A stretch of DNA of 64,000 bases from Corynebacterium efficiens YS-314 (GCF_000011305.1 NC_004369.1:2170001-2234000), one strand, 5' to 3'. Positions 47,083 through 58,074 are shown, counted from the stretch's first letter. Program-made: numbers and translations. The notes: generated from the letters alone by a model not told the origin.

Positions 47083-47644
47083 GTGTGTTCTGCCTTCCTG
47101 TCCACACAAAAACCAGAGACCTTACGGTCATTTCTATCTACGCAGAATAGCCTATTTGCCAGCCGTTTCCATATCTTCAGTTTCCCGCGTGCGATTCGCG
47201 GAAACGCTGGCCTATCAGGCCCCAAATGACGTTCAACTGCAGGGACACCATGGTTTTTACGTGTTGGTCACACAAACAACCTTCACACCTTGTAGCCTAC
47301 GTCACATACCATCAATCTTTCGGTTGCCCTTGAAATCCGCCTGTCGTTACCCCCACCTCCTTCGCGGGTGCCCCTCCCGTACTGCATCTTTGGTGCGGTT
47401 TCTCCCCGAGGCTCAAGCCTGAACCCCCTCATCCGGCTGGGCCTTCCCCGGGTGGGCTTCAGCATGGAACCTGCTGCCCGGGTTGCCATTCAATTCACAG
47501 GCTTTTTCGGTGAGCCAGTTTCACACCCTTGTCGACTCCCCCGTATCGTTGGGTGGGTTGATCACCATGCACCGGTCCGGATCGTCACGCCGAGACGGGC
47601 CCTATTAATAAGGTGCAAACTCTTCTTCAGGAGGACAATTACCC
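47083..47644. promoter_or_regulatory. Divergent control region of ctaCF and ltsA
   Basis: This 562-bp gap serves two divergent promoters. On the ltsA side, TATTAA (47603-47608) is a possible -10 and AGGAGG (47629-47634) the ribosome site. Near the middle TGTAG-CCTACG-TCACA (47291-47306) matches the GlxR consensus TGTGA-N6-TCACA with two mismatches. GlxR control of ctaCF has been reported in C. glutamicum. The open frames in this gap lack gene-like features. Confidence 0.5.
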
Positions 47645-49567
47645 ATGTGCGGCCTTCTAGGCATCTTGTCAGCCAACGGGAATGCAGCTGACTACGTCCC
47701 TGCCTTACAACGGGCTCTGCCCTGTCTGCATCACCGCGGTCCCGATGAAGCCGGCACCTGGCAGGACGGGGATCTGGCGTTCGGTTTCAACCGCCTGGCC
47801 ATCATCGACATCGCCCATTCCCACCAGCCATTGCGCTGGGGACCCGAGGGCGAACCGGAACGTTATGCCATGACATTCAATGGCGAGATCTACAACTACA
47901 TCGAGCTGCGGGAGGAGCTCACCGCCCTCGGTTACGCATTCGAGACAGAAGGCGACGGCGAGCCGATCATGGTCGGTTTCCACCACTGGGGTGCCGATGT
48001 GGTCAATCACCTCCGGGGTATGTTCGCGATCGCCATCTGGGATACGGTGGACCGTTCGCTGTTCCTGGCGCGTGATCAGTTCGGCATCAAGCCGTTGTTC
48101 TACGCCACCACCGGGGTGGGCACCGTGTTCTCCTCCGAGAAGAAAGCCATCCTGGAGATGGCGGAGGAGCTGAATCTAGACCTCAGCCTTGATCGTCGCG
48201 CCATTGAGCACTATGTGGACCTGCAGTATGTCCCGGAGCCGGAGACACTCCACACGGGGATCCGCAGGCTGGAGTCCGGGTGCACCGCCACCATCATTCC
48301 GGGTGGGGAGCTCGTCGAGAAGCGTTATTTCACCCCGCGCTTCCCGGTGAAGTCCGTCCCCAAGGGCAGGGAGCAGGATCTCTTTGATCGGATCGCCCGT
48401 GTGCTGGAGGATTCCGTCGAAAAGCACATGCGCGCTGACGTCACCGTCGGTTCCTTCCTCTCTGGAGGCATCGACTCCACCGCCATCGCCACGCTGGCCA
48501 AGCGCCACAACCCGAACCTGCTGACCTTCACCACCGGATTCGAACGCGAAGGGTACTCCGAGGTGGATGTTGCCGCGGAATCCGCCGCAGCGATCGGTGT
48601 GGAGCACATCGTCAAGATCGTCTCCCCCGAGGAATACGCCAACGCCATCCCGAAGATCATGTGGTACCTGGACGACCCGGTCGCCGATCCGTCCCTGGTG
48701 CCCCTCTACTTCGTCGCCGCGGAGGCACGTAAACACGTCAAGGTGGTGCTGTCAGGTGAGGGTGCGGACGAGCTGTTCGGCGGTTACACCATCTACAGGG
48801 AACCGCTCTCCCTCGCCCCGTTCGAGAAGATCCCGACTCCGCTGCGCCGGGGTCTGGGCAGGCTCAGCCGTGTTCTCCCCGAGGGCATGAAGGGCAAATC
48901 CCTGCTCGAGCGTGGATCCATGACCATGGAGGAGCGCTATTACGGCAATGCCCGTTCCTTCAACTTCGAGCAGATGCAGCGCGTCATCCCCTGGGCCCGC
49001 CGCGAATGGGATCACCGGGAGGTCACCGCCCCCATCTACGCCCAGTCCCGTGATATGGATCCGGTCGCCCGGATGCAGCACCTGGACCTGTTCACCTGGA
49101 TGCGTGGTGACATCCTGGTCAAGGCGGACAAGATCAACATGGCCAACTCACTCGAACTGCGTGTGCCCTTCCTGGACAAGGAGGTGTTCAAAGTCGCTGA
49201 GACCATCCCCTATGACCTCAAGATCGCCAATGGCACCACCAAGTACGCCCTGCGCAAGGCCATGGAACAGATCGTCCCGCCCCATGTGCTGCACCGCAAG
49301 AAGCTCGGCTTCCCGGTGCCCATGCGCCACTGGCTCGCCGGCGATGAGCTCTTCGGATGGGCACAGGACACCATCAATGAATCCCAGACGGATGAGATCT
49401 TCAACAAGAAGGCTGTTCTGGAGATGCTGAATGAGCACCGCGCCGGTGTCTCGGATCATTCTCGTCGCCTGTGGACCGTCCTGGCGTTCATGGTCTGGCA
49501 CGGCATCTTCGTGGAAAACCGCATCGATCCGCAGATCGAGCAGCGCGACTACCCCGTCGAGCTCTAA
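47645..49567 (+). CDS. ltsA: Glutamine-dependent amidotransferase LtsA (AsnB family)
   Basis: A 640-residue asparagine synthetase-like enzyme. Cys2 after the initiator Met (MCGLLGIL) is the glutaminase nucleophile. The synthetase half has the pyrophosphate loop SGGIDST near 273-279 and LSGEGADELFGGY near 375. In C. glutamicum LtsA amidates the meso-DAP of peptidoglycan, and mutants are lysozyme- and temperature-sensitive. It is divergent from ctaC, as in mycobacteria (Rv2201c). AGGAGG stands ten bases before the ATG. Confidence 0.93.
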   Translation: MCGLLGILSANGNAADYVPALQRALPCLHHRGPDEAGTWQDGDLAFGFNRLAIIDIAHSHQPLRWGPEGEPERYAMTFNGEIYNYIELREELTALGYAFETEGDGEPIMVGFHHWGADVVNHLRGMFAIAIWDTVDRSLFLARDQFGIKPLFYATTGVGTVFSSEKKAILEMAEELNLDLSLDRRAIEHYVDLQYVPEPETLHTGIRRLESGCTATIIPGGELVEKRYFTPRFPVKSVPKGREQDLFDRIARVLEDSVEKHMRADVTVGSFLSGGIDSTAIATLAKRHNPNLLTFTTGFEREGYSEVDVAAESAAAIGVEHIVKIVSPEEYANAIPKIMWYLDDPVADPSLVPLYFVAAEARKHVKVVLSGEGADELFGGYTIYREPLSLAPFEKIPTPLRRGLGRLSRVLPEGMKGKSLLERGSMTMEERYYGNARSFNFEQMQRVIPWARREWDHREVTAPIYAQSRDMDPVARMQHLDLFTWMRGDILVKADKINMANSLELRVPFLDKEVFKVAETIPYDLKIANGTTKYALRKAMEQIVPPHVLHRKKLGFPVPMRHWLAGDELFGWAQDTINESQTDEIFNKKAVLEMLNEHRAGVSDHSRRLWTVLAFMVWHGIFVENRIDPQIEQRDYPVEL

Positions 49568-49615
49568 TCCCGGACGCTGCAGAACAGCCCCCGTATCCCA
49601 CCAGGTGGGGTCAGA

Positions 49616-49668
49616 AAAACACCGCCTCCCCACCCGGGCTCGACGCCGGGATGTGGAGGCGGTGTTTT
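49616..49668. terminator. Bidirectional terminator between ltsA and the HesB-like gene
   Basis: AAAACACCGCCTCC (49616-49629) and its complement (49655-49668) form a 14-bp stem, with an inner CCCGG/CCGGG pairing. T-rich ends appear in both directions, and it lies between the convergent genes. Confidence 0.9.
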
Positions 49669-49726
49669 GGCGTACCCACTCCCTCAGGCAACCGACAGAT
49701 GCCGGTGGCCGGAGGGCATCAATGCC

Positions 49727-50071
49727 CTAGTTGAAAGAGTCACCGCAGGCACAGGAGGAGCCGGCATTCGGGTTGTCGATGGTGAAACCCTGGGCCTCGA
49801 TGGTGTCCGAGAAGTCGATCTGGGCGCCGAGCAGGTACGGGGTGCTCATCTTGTCCACGACGAGACGGACACCTCCGACAACATCCTCTTTATCACCGTC
49901 CAGGGTGCGGTCATCGAAGTAGAGCTGGTAACGCAGACCGGAACAGCCGCCTGGCTGAACTGCGATGCGCAGGGCAAGGTCATCTCGACCCTCCTGGTCA
50001 ATGAGCGCCTTGGCCTTGGCGGCGGCCGCGTCGGTCAGGATTACGCCGGTGTTGGTGGATGGAGCGGTCAT
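49727..50071 (-). CDS. HesB/IscA-type iron-sulfur carrier (ErpA-like)
   Basis: A 114-residue A-type carrier. The start ATG at 50071 (MTAPSTNTGVILTDAAAAKAK) is chosen because AAGGAG lies about nine bases upstream; the frame stays open to 50191 but without family features. Three conserved cysteines are present, in GGCSGLRYQLYF and SSCACGDSF, which bind Fe-S clusters for delivery to client enzymes. The M. tuberculosis counterpart by location is Rv2204c. LipA, encoded nearby, is a plausible client; this is inference. Confidence 0.92.
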   Translation of the reverse strand: MTAPSTNTGVILTDAAAAKAKALIDQEGRDDLALRIAVQPGGCSGLRYQLYFDDRTLDGDKEDVVGGVRLVVDKMSTPYLLGAQIDFSDTIEAQGFTIDNPNAGSSCACGDSFN

Positions 50072-50375
50072 CGCTGTAGTCTCCTTAAACTCTTCGACCC
50101 CTCGGGTGGGTCGGAACATCTTCGTTGGCATGCAGTCTACTCCCCTGGCCTGGGACACTGCCGTACATCGCATTCGATATATGCAGCCCACCCCAGGGAA
50201 GCTGGAATGCTCCCAGGATACCCACCATACGGGGAGGAGTAAATGAGAACATTTCCGTATTAAATTATTGCTGCGATAGTGACAGGGCCATCAACAACGG
50301 TCCTTGCCATGGTTCAACAGCACCCGGGACACCCCTATTCCCGGATTCACCACATTTCCTTGTAGCCTATGGTGT
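50072..50375. other. Divergent promoter region, HesB-like and DUF3043 genes
   Basis: About 300 bp separate the two divergent starts. An AT-rich patch at 50238-50275 is the most promoter-like part. No gene, repeat or known operator was recognised here. Confidence 0.5.
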
Positions 50376-51125
50376 GTGAAACTTCCGTGGGATAAAAACA
50401 AGCAGTCATCCGGGGCAGGGGACGCAGGGGATGCAGGGGATGCAGGGAACACTGCCTCCCCCGCACCGGCCGACCGAGGCGAGTCCGCCCCCGCCGAGGC
50501 CGTGGAGCAGAAGCTCCCCAAGGGTTACACCCCACCCAAGGGACGCCCCACGCCGAAGCGCCGGGACGTCGAGTTGGAGCGTGGCATCATCGGGGGCCAA
50601 TCGCTGGCACCGTCGGATACCTACAGCCAGGCCCGGCAGAAGCGCAAGGAAATGAAGGCCTCCATGTCCAAGGAGGAGTACAAGGCCTACAAGCAGCGCG
50701 AACGCGAGGAACGCCTGAAGCGTCAGCGCGAACAGCAGGCCGCCATGGACCGCGGTGAGGAGGCCTTCCTCATGGACCGCGACAAGGGTGAGGTCCGTCG
50801 TTACGCCCGTGACTGGGTGGATGCGCGCCGCTTCGTCTCCAACTTCGTGATGCCGGTGGCTATCGCACTGCTGGTGATCATGCTGGTGGGTAATTTCTTC
50901 CCGGAGTTCGCCGCCACCGCCTCCACGTTTGCGATGCTGCTGATGTTGGTCTTCCTGGTGGAGGGCATCAGCATCGGCCGTCGTGTCAACAAGGCGGTCC
51001 GCGCCCGCTTCCCAGAGACCACCGAAACCGGTTTCGGCCTGGGTTACTACTCCTATTCCCGTGCGGTGCAGCCGCGCAAGTGGCGCACCCCACGCCCGCG
51101 CGTCGAACTCGGCGCCGACGTCTAG
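50376..51125 (+). CDS. DUF3043 membrane protein
   Basis: A 249-residue protein from a GTG (VKLPWDKNKQSS); the frame extends upstream to 50304 without support. A disordered N-terminus begins with a short tandem repeat encoding GDAGDAGDAG. A highly charged helical region (about 85-150, many Arg/Lys/Glu) follows, then two membrane helices (about 162-182 and 188-208) and a basic tail. This layout is the DUF3043 family (Rv2206-like); function unknown. cobU follows after four bases, so they are likely co-transcribed. Confidence 0.85.
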   Translation: MKLPWDKNKQSSGAGDAGDAGDAGNTASPAPADRGESAPAEAVEQKLPKGYTPPKGRPTPKRRDVELERGIIGGQSLAPSDTYSQARQKRKEMKASMSKEEYKAYKQREREERLKRQREQQAAMDRGEEAFLMDRDKGEVRRYARDWVDARRFVSNFVMPVAIALLVIMLVGNFFPEFAATASTFAMLLMLVFLVEGISIGRRVNKAVRARFPETTETGFGLGYYSYSRAVQPRKWRTPRPRVELGADV

Positions 51126-51129
51126 CACC

Positions 51130-51660
51130 GTGCGCACACTGGTGCTCGGTGGGGCCAGGTCCGGCAAATCCGTCTTCGCGGAGGAGATCGCCGGACCTGG
51201 CCCCGTTGTGTATGTCGCCACCGCACGTCCGTGGCCCGGGGATGAGGATTTCGCGGCACGGATCGCCGCGCACGTCGCACGCCGCCCGGCGGGCTGGACC
51301 ACTGAGGACAGGCGCGACGTCGTCACGCTTCTGCGGGAACCCACGTCCGCAACGATGCTTGTCGACGACCTCGGCACCTGGCTCACCCACGTCACCGACA
51401 CCTGCGGGACACCCGCGTGGGAGCACGACCACCCCGGTCTCACCGCGGAGATGGACGCGCTTGTCGACGCGGTGGCAACCTACAGCGGCGGAAACCTCGT
51501 GATCGTCACACCTGAGGTGGGTATGGCGGTGATCCCCGAGCACCGTTCCGGACGGTTGTTCCGCGATCGGATCGGCACCCTCAATCAGCGGCTGGCCACG
51601 GTTTGCGAGAGGGTGGTGCTCGTGGTCGCCGGGCTGCCACTAGAGTTGAAACCGTTGTGA
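51130..51660 (+). CDS. cobU: Adenosylcobinamide kinase / guanylyltransferase CobU
   Basis: A 176-residue bifunctional enzyme that phosphorylates adenosylcobinamide and attaches GMP. The GTG start (VRTLVLGGARSGKS) places the P-loop GGARSGKS at residues 7-14; the frame stays open upstream but overlaps the DUF3043 gene. The VYVATARPWPGDEDFAARIAAH segment holds the conserved His and Arg region around the guanylation site. cobT and cobS follow in order. Together they perform nucleotide-loop assembly and salvage; no corrin-ring genes are present here. Confidence 0.9.
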   Translation: MRTLVLGGARSGKSVFAEEIAGPGPVVYVATARPWPGDEDFAARIAAHVARRPAGWTTEDRRDVVTLLREPTSATMLVDDLGTWLTHVTDTCGTPAWEHDHPGLTAEMDALVDAVATYSGGNLVIVTPEVGMAVIPEHRSGRLFRDRIGTLNQRLATVCERVVLVVAGLPLELKPL

Positions 51661-51694
51661 TCGGCTGTGGGCAATAATTTTTGAGGATGGTGTG

Positions 51695-52798
51695 ATGGTT
51701 CCGGCAGAACTGTTTGCGCGTGTGGAGTTTCCCGACCAGCAGGTGCTGGCGGATGCCCGGGAGTATCAGAACACCCTGGTCAAACCAGCTGGCTCCCTGT
51801 CGCGACTGGAGGACGTCGGTTGTTTCATCGCCGCCTGTCAGGGCCAGGTTCCCCCGAGGCGCCTGGATCGTCCGCGCATCGTTGTCTTCGCCGGTGACCA
51901 CGGAGTGGCAGCCCGGGGGGTGTCCGCCTATCCGGCGTCGGTGAGCCTGCAGATGGCGCAGAGCATGCTCGACGGTGGCGCCGCAATCAACGTGCTCGCC
52001 CGGGCGGCGGGAGCATCGGTCCGTGTTGCTGACATCTCCCTCGACCACGAGGCGACAGGCCCGGAACGGGTGCGCCGTTCCTGCGGGTCCATTGACATCG
52101 AGGACGCCATGACCGGGGAGGAGGTGCTGCAGGCACTACAGATCGGCATCCGGATCGCGGACCAGGAGATCGACTCCGGCGCCGACATCCTCATCCCGGG
52201 AGACCTCGGCATCGGCAACACCACCCCGGCGGCGGCACTGATCGGCACCTTCACCCTCGCCGAACCGGTCGTGGTGGTCGGACGCGGCACCGGCATTGAC
52301 GATGAGGGCTGGAAACGCAAGGTCACAGCCGTCCGGGATGCCATGTTCCGCGTCCGCACGCTGCGCCAGGACCCCATCACCGTCGCCCGGATGATCTCCT
52401 CCCCCGACCTGACCGCCATGGCAGCCTTCATCGCGCAGGCCGCGGTGAGACGCACACCGGTCATCCTCGACGGCGCCGTGGTCACCGCCGCAGCCCTGCT
52501 GGCCAACAAACTGGCCCCCGGTGCCCGCCGGTGGTTCATCGCCGGCCACCGCTCCCCCGAACCGGCCCACCCCATCGCACTGGATGCCCTCGGTCTGACC
52601 CCCCTGGTGGACCTGGGCATGCGCCTGGGTGAGGGCAGCGGTGCCGCCGCAGCCCTGCCCCTGGTGAAAACAGCCGTGGATCTGATGATTGACATGAGCA
52701 CCATGAATGATGCCGGTGTTGACAGGGCGGACGGTGCGGATAACAGTGCTGATAGCGGGGCGTCGGCGGGCACCGTCGCGTCCGACCCGACCGTCTAG
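51695..52798 (+). CDS. cobT: Nicotinate-nucleotide--dimethylbenzimidazole phosphoribosyltransferase CobT
   Basis: A 367-residue enzyme activating the lower ligand base as alpha-ribazole phosphate. Family landmarks are VVFAGDHGVAARGVSAYP, ADILIPGDLGIGNTTPAAAL and the C-terminal LGEGSGAAAALPL, whose Glu (near 313) is the catalytic base. ATG at 51695 with GAGG eight bases upstream is preferred over the GTG one codon earlier. The last 30 residues are low-complexity (Asp/Ala/Ser/Thr). cobS starts immediately after the stop. Confidence 0.93.
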   Translation: MVPAELFARVEFPDQQVLADAREYQNTLVKPAGSLSRLEDVGCFIAACQGQVPPRRLDRPRIVVFAGDHGVAARGVSAYPASVSLQMAQSMLDGGAAINVLARAAGASVRVADISLDHEATGPERVRRSCGSIDIEDAMTGEEVLQALQIGIRIADQEIDSGADILIPGDLGIGNTTPAAALIGTFTLAEPVVVVGRGTGIDDEGWKRKVTAVRDAMFRVRTLRQDPITVARMISSPDLTAMAAFIAQAAVRRTPVILDGAVVTAAALLANKLAPGARRWFIAGHRSPEPAHPIALDALGLTPLVDLGMRLGEGSGAAAALPLVKTAVDLMIDMSTMNDAGVDRADGADNSADSGASAGTVASDPTV

Positions 52799-53626
52799 AT
52801 GTCCGGCAAGGCCCACGTCACCGACGGTGACCACGGCCCCGCACTCACCGAGGGGGTCACCACCGCCCTGAACTGGCTCAGCGTGCTCCCCATCCGCGGT
52901 GCGACCACCTTCGACCGGATCACCGGTGCACGGGTGATGGCATCACTGCCGGTGGTGGGTGTGGTGTTCGGGGTCTTGACAGCAGTTCTCCTGGGACTGC
53001 TCGGCGTTCTCGGAGTGACGCCCCTGTTGACCGCGGTGCTGGTGGTGATCATGTGGGAACTGCTCAACCGCATGATGCATCTGGACGGGCTGGCGGATGT
53101 CGCCGACGCCCTCGGTTCCTACGCGGCCCCGGAACGCGCACGGGAGATCCTGGCAGACCCCCACACCGGACTCATGGGTTTCAGCGCTGTGCTGTTCTCC
53201 CTGTTGGTGCAGGTCACGGCGGTGGCAGCACTGGTCGAGGGGAAGGCTGGATGGCTGGTCTGTTTCATTCCCGCGCTCAGTCGACTGGGTGGGCAGATCA
53301 TGGCCCGGGTCGGTCGCACACCACTGTCCCCCACCGGGTTCGGGGCGATGGTGGTGGGCACGGTGAGGCTGTGGTGGGTGGCGGCATGGCTGGTGGCGCT
53401 CGGTGTGACGGCAGGCGGGGTGGCCGTGTGGGCAGCCGGTCCAGCAGTGGTGTGGATCGTTCCGGCGGCGGGAATCATTGCCTGCGTGGTGTCTGAAAGC
53501 GCCGGACGACATGTCTCGCGGCGTTTCGGTGGAGTCAACGGCGACTGCATCGGAGCGGGCATCCACCTCAGCGCGGCAGTGGTTGCGGTGTTCTGCGCGG
53601 TTGCTGTGGCGGGGATGACCGGCTGA
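52799..53626 (+). CDS. cobS: Adenosylcobinamide-GDP ribazoletransferase CobS
   Basis: A 275-residue membrane enzyme joining adenosylcobinamide-GDP and alpha-ribazole phosphate, the last step of coenzyme B12 assembly. The family region [20 protein letters not shown] (about 96-115) holds the acidic metal-binding residues. About six membrane helices follow. Its ATG directly follows the cobT stop (TAG-ATG). It ends the gene series; the next gene converges. Confidence 0.93.
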   Translation: MSGKAHVTDGDHGPALTEGVTTALNWLSVLPIRGATTFDRITGARVMASLPVVGVVFGVLTAVLLGLLGVLGVTPLLTAVLVVIMWELLNRMMHLDGLADVADALGSYAAPERAREILADPHTGLMGFSAVLFSLLVQVTAVAALVEGKAGWLVCFIPALSRLGGQIMARVGRTPLSPTGFGAMVVGTVRLWWVAAWLVALGVTAGGVAVWAAGPAVVWIVPAAGIIACVVSESAGRHVSRRFGGVNGDCIGAGIHLSAAVVAVFCAVAVAGMTG

Positions 53627-53982
53627 ACAGGTCTCAGGCCAGGGCAGATTCCCATGCCTTTGCCAGGCTCATGATGGGCGAATACGGTGGGTCCTGCCGG
53701 TAGTTCGATTATTCACCCACAACCGAGGCGCCTGCCGGGGGGCTGAGGGCGGATAGTCACATCCAGCGGGTACCCAAACGTGAATATCCGCCCACATCGC
53801 CCACCGTTGTACGGTGCTGTGGTGGAATAGTCGCACGGCACGACATTCGGGGAGAACACCTCAGCGCAACCTGAGGAAATCAATCGCCCCAGTTTGGCAT
53901 CTGCGCCCCTGAAACGCACTTCCCCACAGACCAGACCATCCGGGCGTGTTCAACCGTTTGAAACGCGACTGCGGCCATGCAG
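53627..53982. other. 356-bp intergenic stretch, nothing recognised
   Basis: The interval between the convergent cobS and the dehydrogenase gene has no clear terminator hairpin, repeat or plausible gene. A 68-codon minus frame (53713-53919) has no ribosome site or motif and was not called. Confidence 0.5.
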
Positions 53983-54699
53983 TTAAACCTGATCGCGCGG
54001 GGTGACCCTCATGGTGTCGATATTGACGTGGCTCGGCAGGCTCGCCACCCACCGGACGGCCTCGGCGATATCCCCCGCCGAGAGGTTGAGCACATCCTCA
54101 TAGACCGCCCGTGCGCGTTCCGCATCACCCTTGAAACGGACCAGTGAGAATTCCTCGGTATCCACACGACCCGGATCGATCTCGGTGACACGCAGCGGCT
54201 GCTGATGGGTTTCCAGGCGCAGCACCCGGCTCATGGCGGCGACACCATGCTTGGCCGCGTTGTATCCCGCACCACCGGCATAGGGGATGTGCCCGGCGAC
54301 GGAACCGATGTTGATGATCAGGCCGTCACGCTCAGACAGGAAATCCATGAAGGCGCGGGTAACCCGGAGGGTGCCCAGCACGTTGGTGTCATACATCCAC
54401 TGCCAGTCCTCCAGCTTCGCATCCCGGATGCTGTCCAGTCCCTTCGCCCCGCCGGCATTGTTGACCAGGAGATCGATCGGACCCACCGCCTCCGCGAGCG
54501 CCGCCACGGAGTCATCGGAGGTGACATCCAGATGGTGCGCCACTCCCCCGATCTCCTCGGCGAGTTTCTCCAGACGCTCAACGCGGCGGGCGGCCACGTT
54601 GACCTTCCAGCCGTCGGCGGCCAGGGCGCGGGCGGAGGCCTCCCCGATTCCACTGGAGGCTCCGGTGACAAGTGCGATTTTCTGTGTGGTGTCAGTCAT
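53983..54699 (-). CDS. Short-chain dehydrogenase/reductase (YdfG / serine dehydrogenase-like)
   Basis: A 238-residue cytoplasmic NAD(P)-dependent SDR from ATG at 54699 (MTDTTQKIALVTGASSGIG). The cofactor loop TGASSGIG, the LLVNNAGG strand, the catalytic Ser in NIGSVAGHIPYAGG and the YNAAK pair are all intact; an Arg pair after the second strand (AARR) suggests NADPH. It resembles the YdfG group acting on 3-hydroxy acids such as serine or 3-hydroxypropionate, but the substrate cannot be fixed. No classical ribosome site is visible. Confidence 0.85.
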   Translation of the reverse strand: MTDTTQKIALVTGASSGIGEASARALAADGWKVNVAARRVERLEKLAEEIGGVAHHLDVTSDDSVAALAEAVGPIDLLVNNAGGAKGLDSIRDAKLEDWQWMYDTNVLGTLRVTRAFMDFLSERDGLIINIGSVAGHIPYAGGAGYNAAKHGVAAMSRVLRLETHQQPLRVTEIDPGRVDTEEFSLVRFKGDAERARAVYEDVLNLSAGDIAEAVRWVASLPSHVNIDTMRVTPRDQV

Positions 54700-54834
54700 G
54701 TTCACAAGGATGCCATGCACAGGGCACCCGAGATGCTCAAACGCCCCGTCATCCCACTTCACAGAATGAAAGAAACCCCGTGCGGATCCGGTCCAGCGAC
54801 CAGTTCCGTGCGGGGTGTAGCAGCTGAAACGAGC

Positions 54835-55938
<1,104 letters not shown>

Positions 55939-56114
55939 GCTGTTTAAGTTACACCGGCTGCCGACTAGCTTCAGCAGATGGTCTCTCAATGCAGGCGGGT
56001 TCACAGGCGGTGTCGTCTCAGGTAACGGGATTATGGCTAGGCTGGGAGCATAGAAATCCGGGGGCGCCACCCATGTGTCCCCTCCCGCTCCCCATGAGAG
56101 GAATTGTTACGTTT

Positions 56115-57665
56115 ATGGCCAAGAACGCCGTCAGCACCGCAGCGCCAACCAAGGTGTCCAGGGATGCCACCCTGCCGGTCCGTGGTCGGGTCGCTGAGCT
56201 CAAGCTGGACAAGAAACTCCCCAAGAACATCGATGCGGTGGTCGTGGCACTGTTCACCGGCGAGGGGGATTCCCCGCAGCTCGCCGGCGGCAACCAGCTC
56301 AATGCCATCTTCACCAATAAGCAGCAGTCGGCCATCCTCAGGCAGCTTGAGGCTGTCGGTGCGAAGGGTAAGGCCAATGAGATCACCCGCGTGCCGGGCG
56401 TCGAGGATGTCGCGCCGGTCGTCGCCGTGGGTCTCGGCTCGGCCGAGGAGCTTGACGACGAAAAACTCCGCCGCGCCACCGGCACCGTCGCCAGGTCACT
56501 GTCCGGCTTCGAGAATGTCGCGACCACCATCGGCGAACTCGGACTGTCGGCGGCTGTGACCGGTTTCGGCCTGGGTTCCTACTCCTTCAAGGGACTGCGC
56601 AGGGCGGGGGATGATGCTGCGGAGGAGGGCGTCGACAAGCCCCTGACCGTCCACTTCATCGGTGGTGACAAGGATGAGTTCGTCGCGGCCCAGATCACCG
56701 TTGATGCCGTGGTTCTGGCCCGTGATCTGGTCAACACCCCGTCCTCGCACCTCTACCCCGAGTCCTATGCGGTCATCGCCGCCAACGAGGCCTCCCGGTA
56801 CGGGCTCAAGACGGAGATCCTCGATGAGAATCAGCTGGCCACCGACGGGTTCGGCGGCATCCTGGCCGTGGGCAACGGTTCATCCCGCAAACCGCGCCTG
56901 CTGCGTCTGACCTGGAAGCACCGCAAGGCCTCGAAGCATGTCGCGCTGGTGGGCAAGGGTGTCACCTTCGACACCGGTGGTATCTCCCTCAAGCCCGGTG
57001 CGAACATGGACAACATGATCTCCGACATGGGTGGTTCCGCCGCCATGATCGCCACGATCATCGCCGCGGCCCGTCTCAACCTGAAGGTCAATATCACCGC
57101 CACCATCCCGATGGCGGAGAACATGCCCTCCGGGGATGCGTTCCGCCCGGGTGATGTGATCACCCATTACGGTGGCCTGACCTCGGAGATCCTCAACACC
57201 GATGCCGAGGGTCGTCTGATCCTGGCGGACGCCATGGCACTGGCCTCGAAGGATAACCCCGATTACCTCATCGACGCCGCCACCCTCACCGGAGCGCAGC
57301 TGGTCTCCCTGGGGCTGCGCACCTCCGGTGTGATGGGCACCGATGAGTTCCGCGACACCGTGGCCACCACCGGCCGCTCCGTCGGTGAGCAGGCCTGGGC
57401 GATGCCTCTGCCGGAGGAACTCGACGAGGAGATCAAATCCCCCGTCGCCGACCTGCGCAATGTCACCAACTCCCGCTTCGCAGGAATGGCAGCGGCTGGT
57501 CGTTACCTGCAGGAGTTCGTCGGTGAGGGCATCGAATGGGCACACGTGGATATCGCGGGCCCCGCCTACAACACCGCCTCGCCGTATGGTTACACCCCCA
57601 AGCGGGCAACCGGGCAGCCGGTGCGTACCTTCATTCAGGTTCTGCAGGATATCGCTGAGCGCTAG
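56115..57665 (+). CDS. pepA: Leucyl aminopeptidase PepA (M17)
   Basis: A 516-residue cytoplasmic two-zinc aminopeptidase. The C-terminal catalytic domain carries VGKGVTFDTGGISLKPG (metal and catalytic Lys and Asp), SDMGGSAAM, and the M17 signature NTDAEGRLILADA near 360-372. The N-terminal half is the variable macro-like domain. ATG at 56115 (MAKNAVSTAAPT) is preferred; an upstream ATG at 56094 is in frame. It is divergent from ilvE and convergent with the small gene at 57.7-58.1 kb. Confidence 0.95.
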   Translation: MAKNAVSTAAPTKVSRDATLPVRGRVAELKLDKKLPKNIDAVVVALFTGEGDSPQLAGGNQLNAIFTNKQQSAILRQLEAVGAKGKANEITRVPGVEDVAPVVAVGLGSAEELDDEKLRRATGTVARSLSGFENVATTIGELGLSAAVTGFGLGSYSFKGLRRAGDDAAEEGVDKPLTVHFIGGDKDEFVAAQITVDAVVLARDLVNTPSSHLYPESYAVIAANEASRYGLKTEILDENQLATDGFGGILAVGNGSSRKPRLLRLTWKHRKASKHVALVGKGVTFDTGGISLKPGANMDNMISDMGGSAAMIATIIAAARLNLKVNITATIPMAENMPSGDAFRPGDVITHYGGLTSEILNTDAEGRLILADAMALASKDNPDYLIDAATLTGAQLVSLGLRTSGVMGTDEFRDTVATTGRSVGEQAWAMPLPEELDEEIKSPVADLRNVTNSRFAGMAAAGRYLQEFVGEGIEWAHVDIAGPAYNTASPYGYTPKRATGQPVRTFIQVLQDIAER

Positions 57666-57671
57666 GCGGCC

Positions 57672-58067
57672 TCAGAAGCCGGGATGCTCGCCGCGTTCGA
57701 ACTTCTCGCGGCGGGCTTTCTGCTCTTCACGCTTGCGCAGGATGCGTTCATATTCAATCCGCTCGCGCATCCGCTGGGGGTAACCGGTTTCCTCCACGTC
57801 GTACACCGGGACACCGAGTTTCTTGATGATCACATCGATGCCCTTCGGCCCCCCGATCCGACGGCGGACGAAGTTGCCGCTGGCGTCGACAAGCACCACA
57901 GACATCTCATTGACCAGCGTCTCCGGTTCGATAAAAGCCTCAACAAATGGCTTGTCCCGGACCCATTCCTTCAGGAATGCAAGGTCCTCGGGGCGCACCG
58001 TTTCCCCGGGGCCACGGGCGGGACGCAGATTGGATCGAGGCTTTTTCCGGCCGAATAAGTTGAACAC
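57672..58067 (-). CDS. Conserved hypothetical protein, leaderless candidate
   Basis: A 131-residue cytoplasmic protein from GTG at 58067 (VFNLFGRKKPRSNLRP). The middle part (VEAFIEPETLVNEMSVVLVD, then GPKGIDVIIKKLGVPVYDVE) looks like a compact alpha/beta fold. The C-terminus is a charged helix rich in Arg, Glu and Lys. I do not recognise a function. The upstream frame to 58172 runs across a promoter, so the short form is preferred. It is divergent from aceF and sits between pepA and aceF in corynebacteria. Confidence 0.75.
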   Translation of the reverse strand: MFNLFGRKKPRSNLRPARGPGETVRPEDLAFLKEWVRDKPFVEAFIEPETLVNEMSVVLVDASGNFVRRRIGGPKGIDVIIKKLGVPVYDVEETGYPQRMRERIEYERILRKREEQKARREKFERGEHPGF

Positions 58068-58074
58068 ACAATCA

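Noticed and set aside
47291..47306. GlxR site between ctaC and ltsA
   Set aside because: Two of ten consensus positions mismatch and its distance from ctaC is large; kept only as a remark in the control-region entry.
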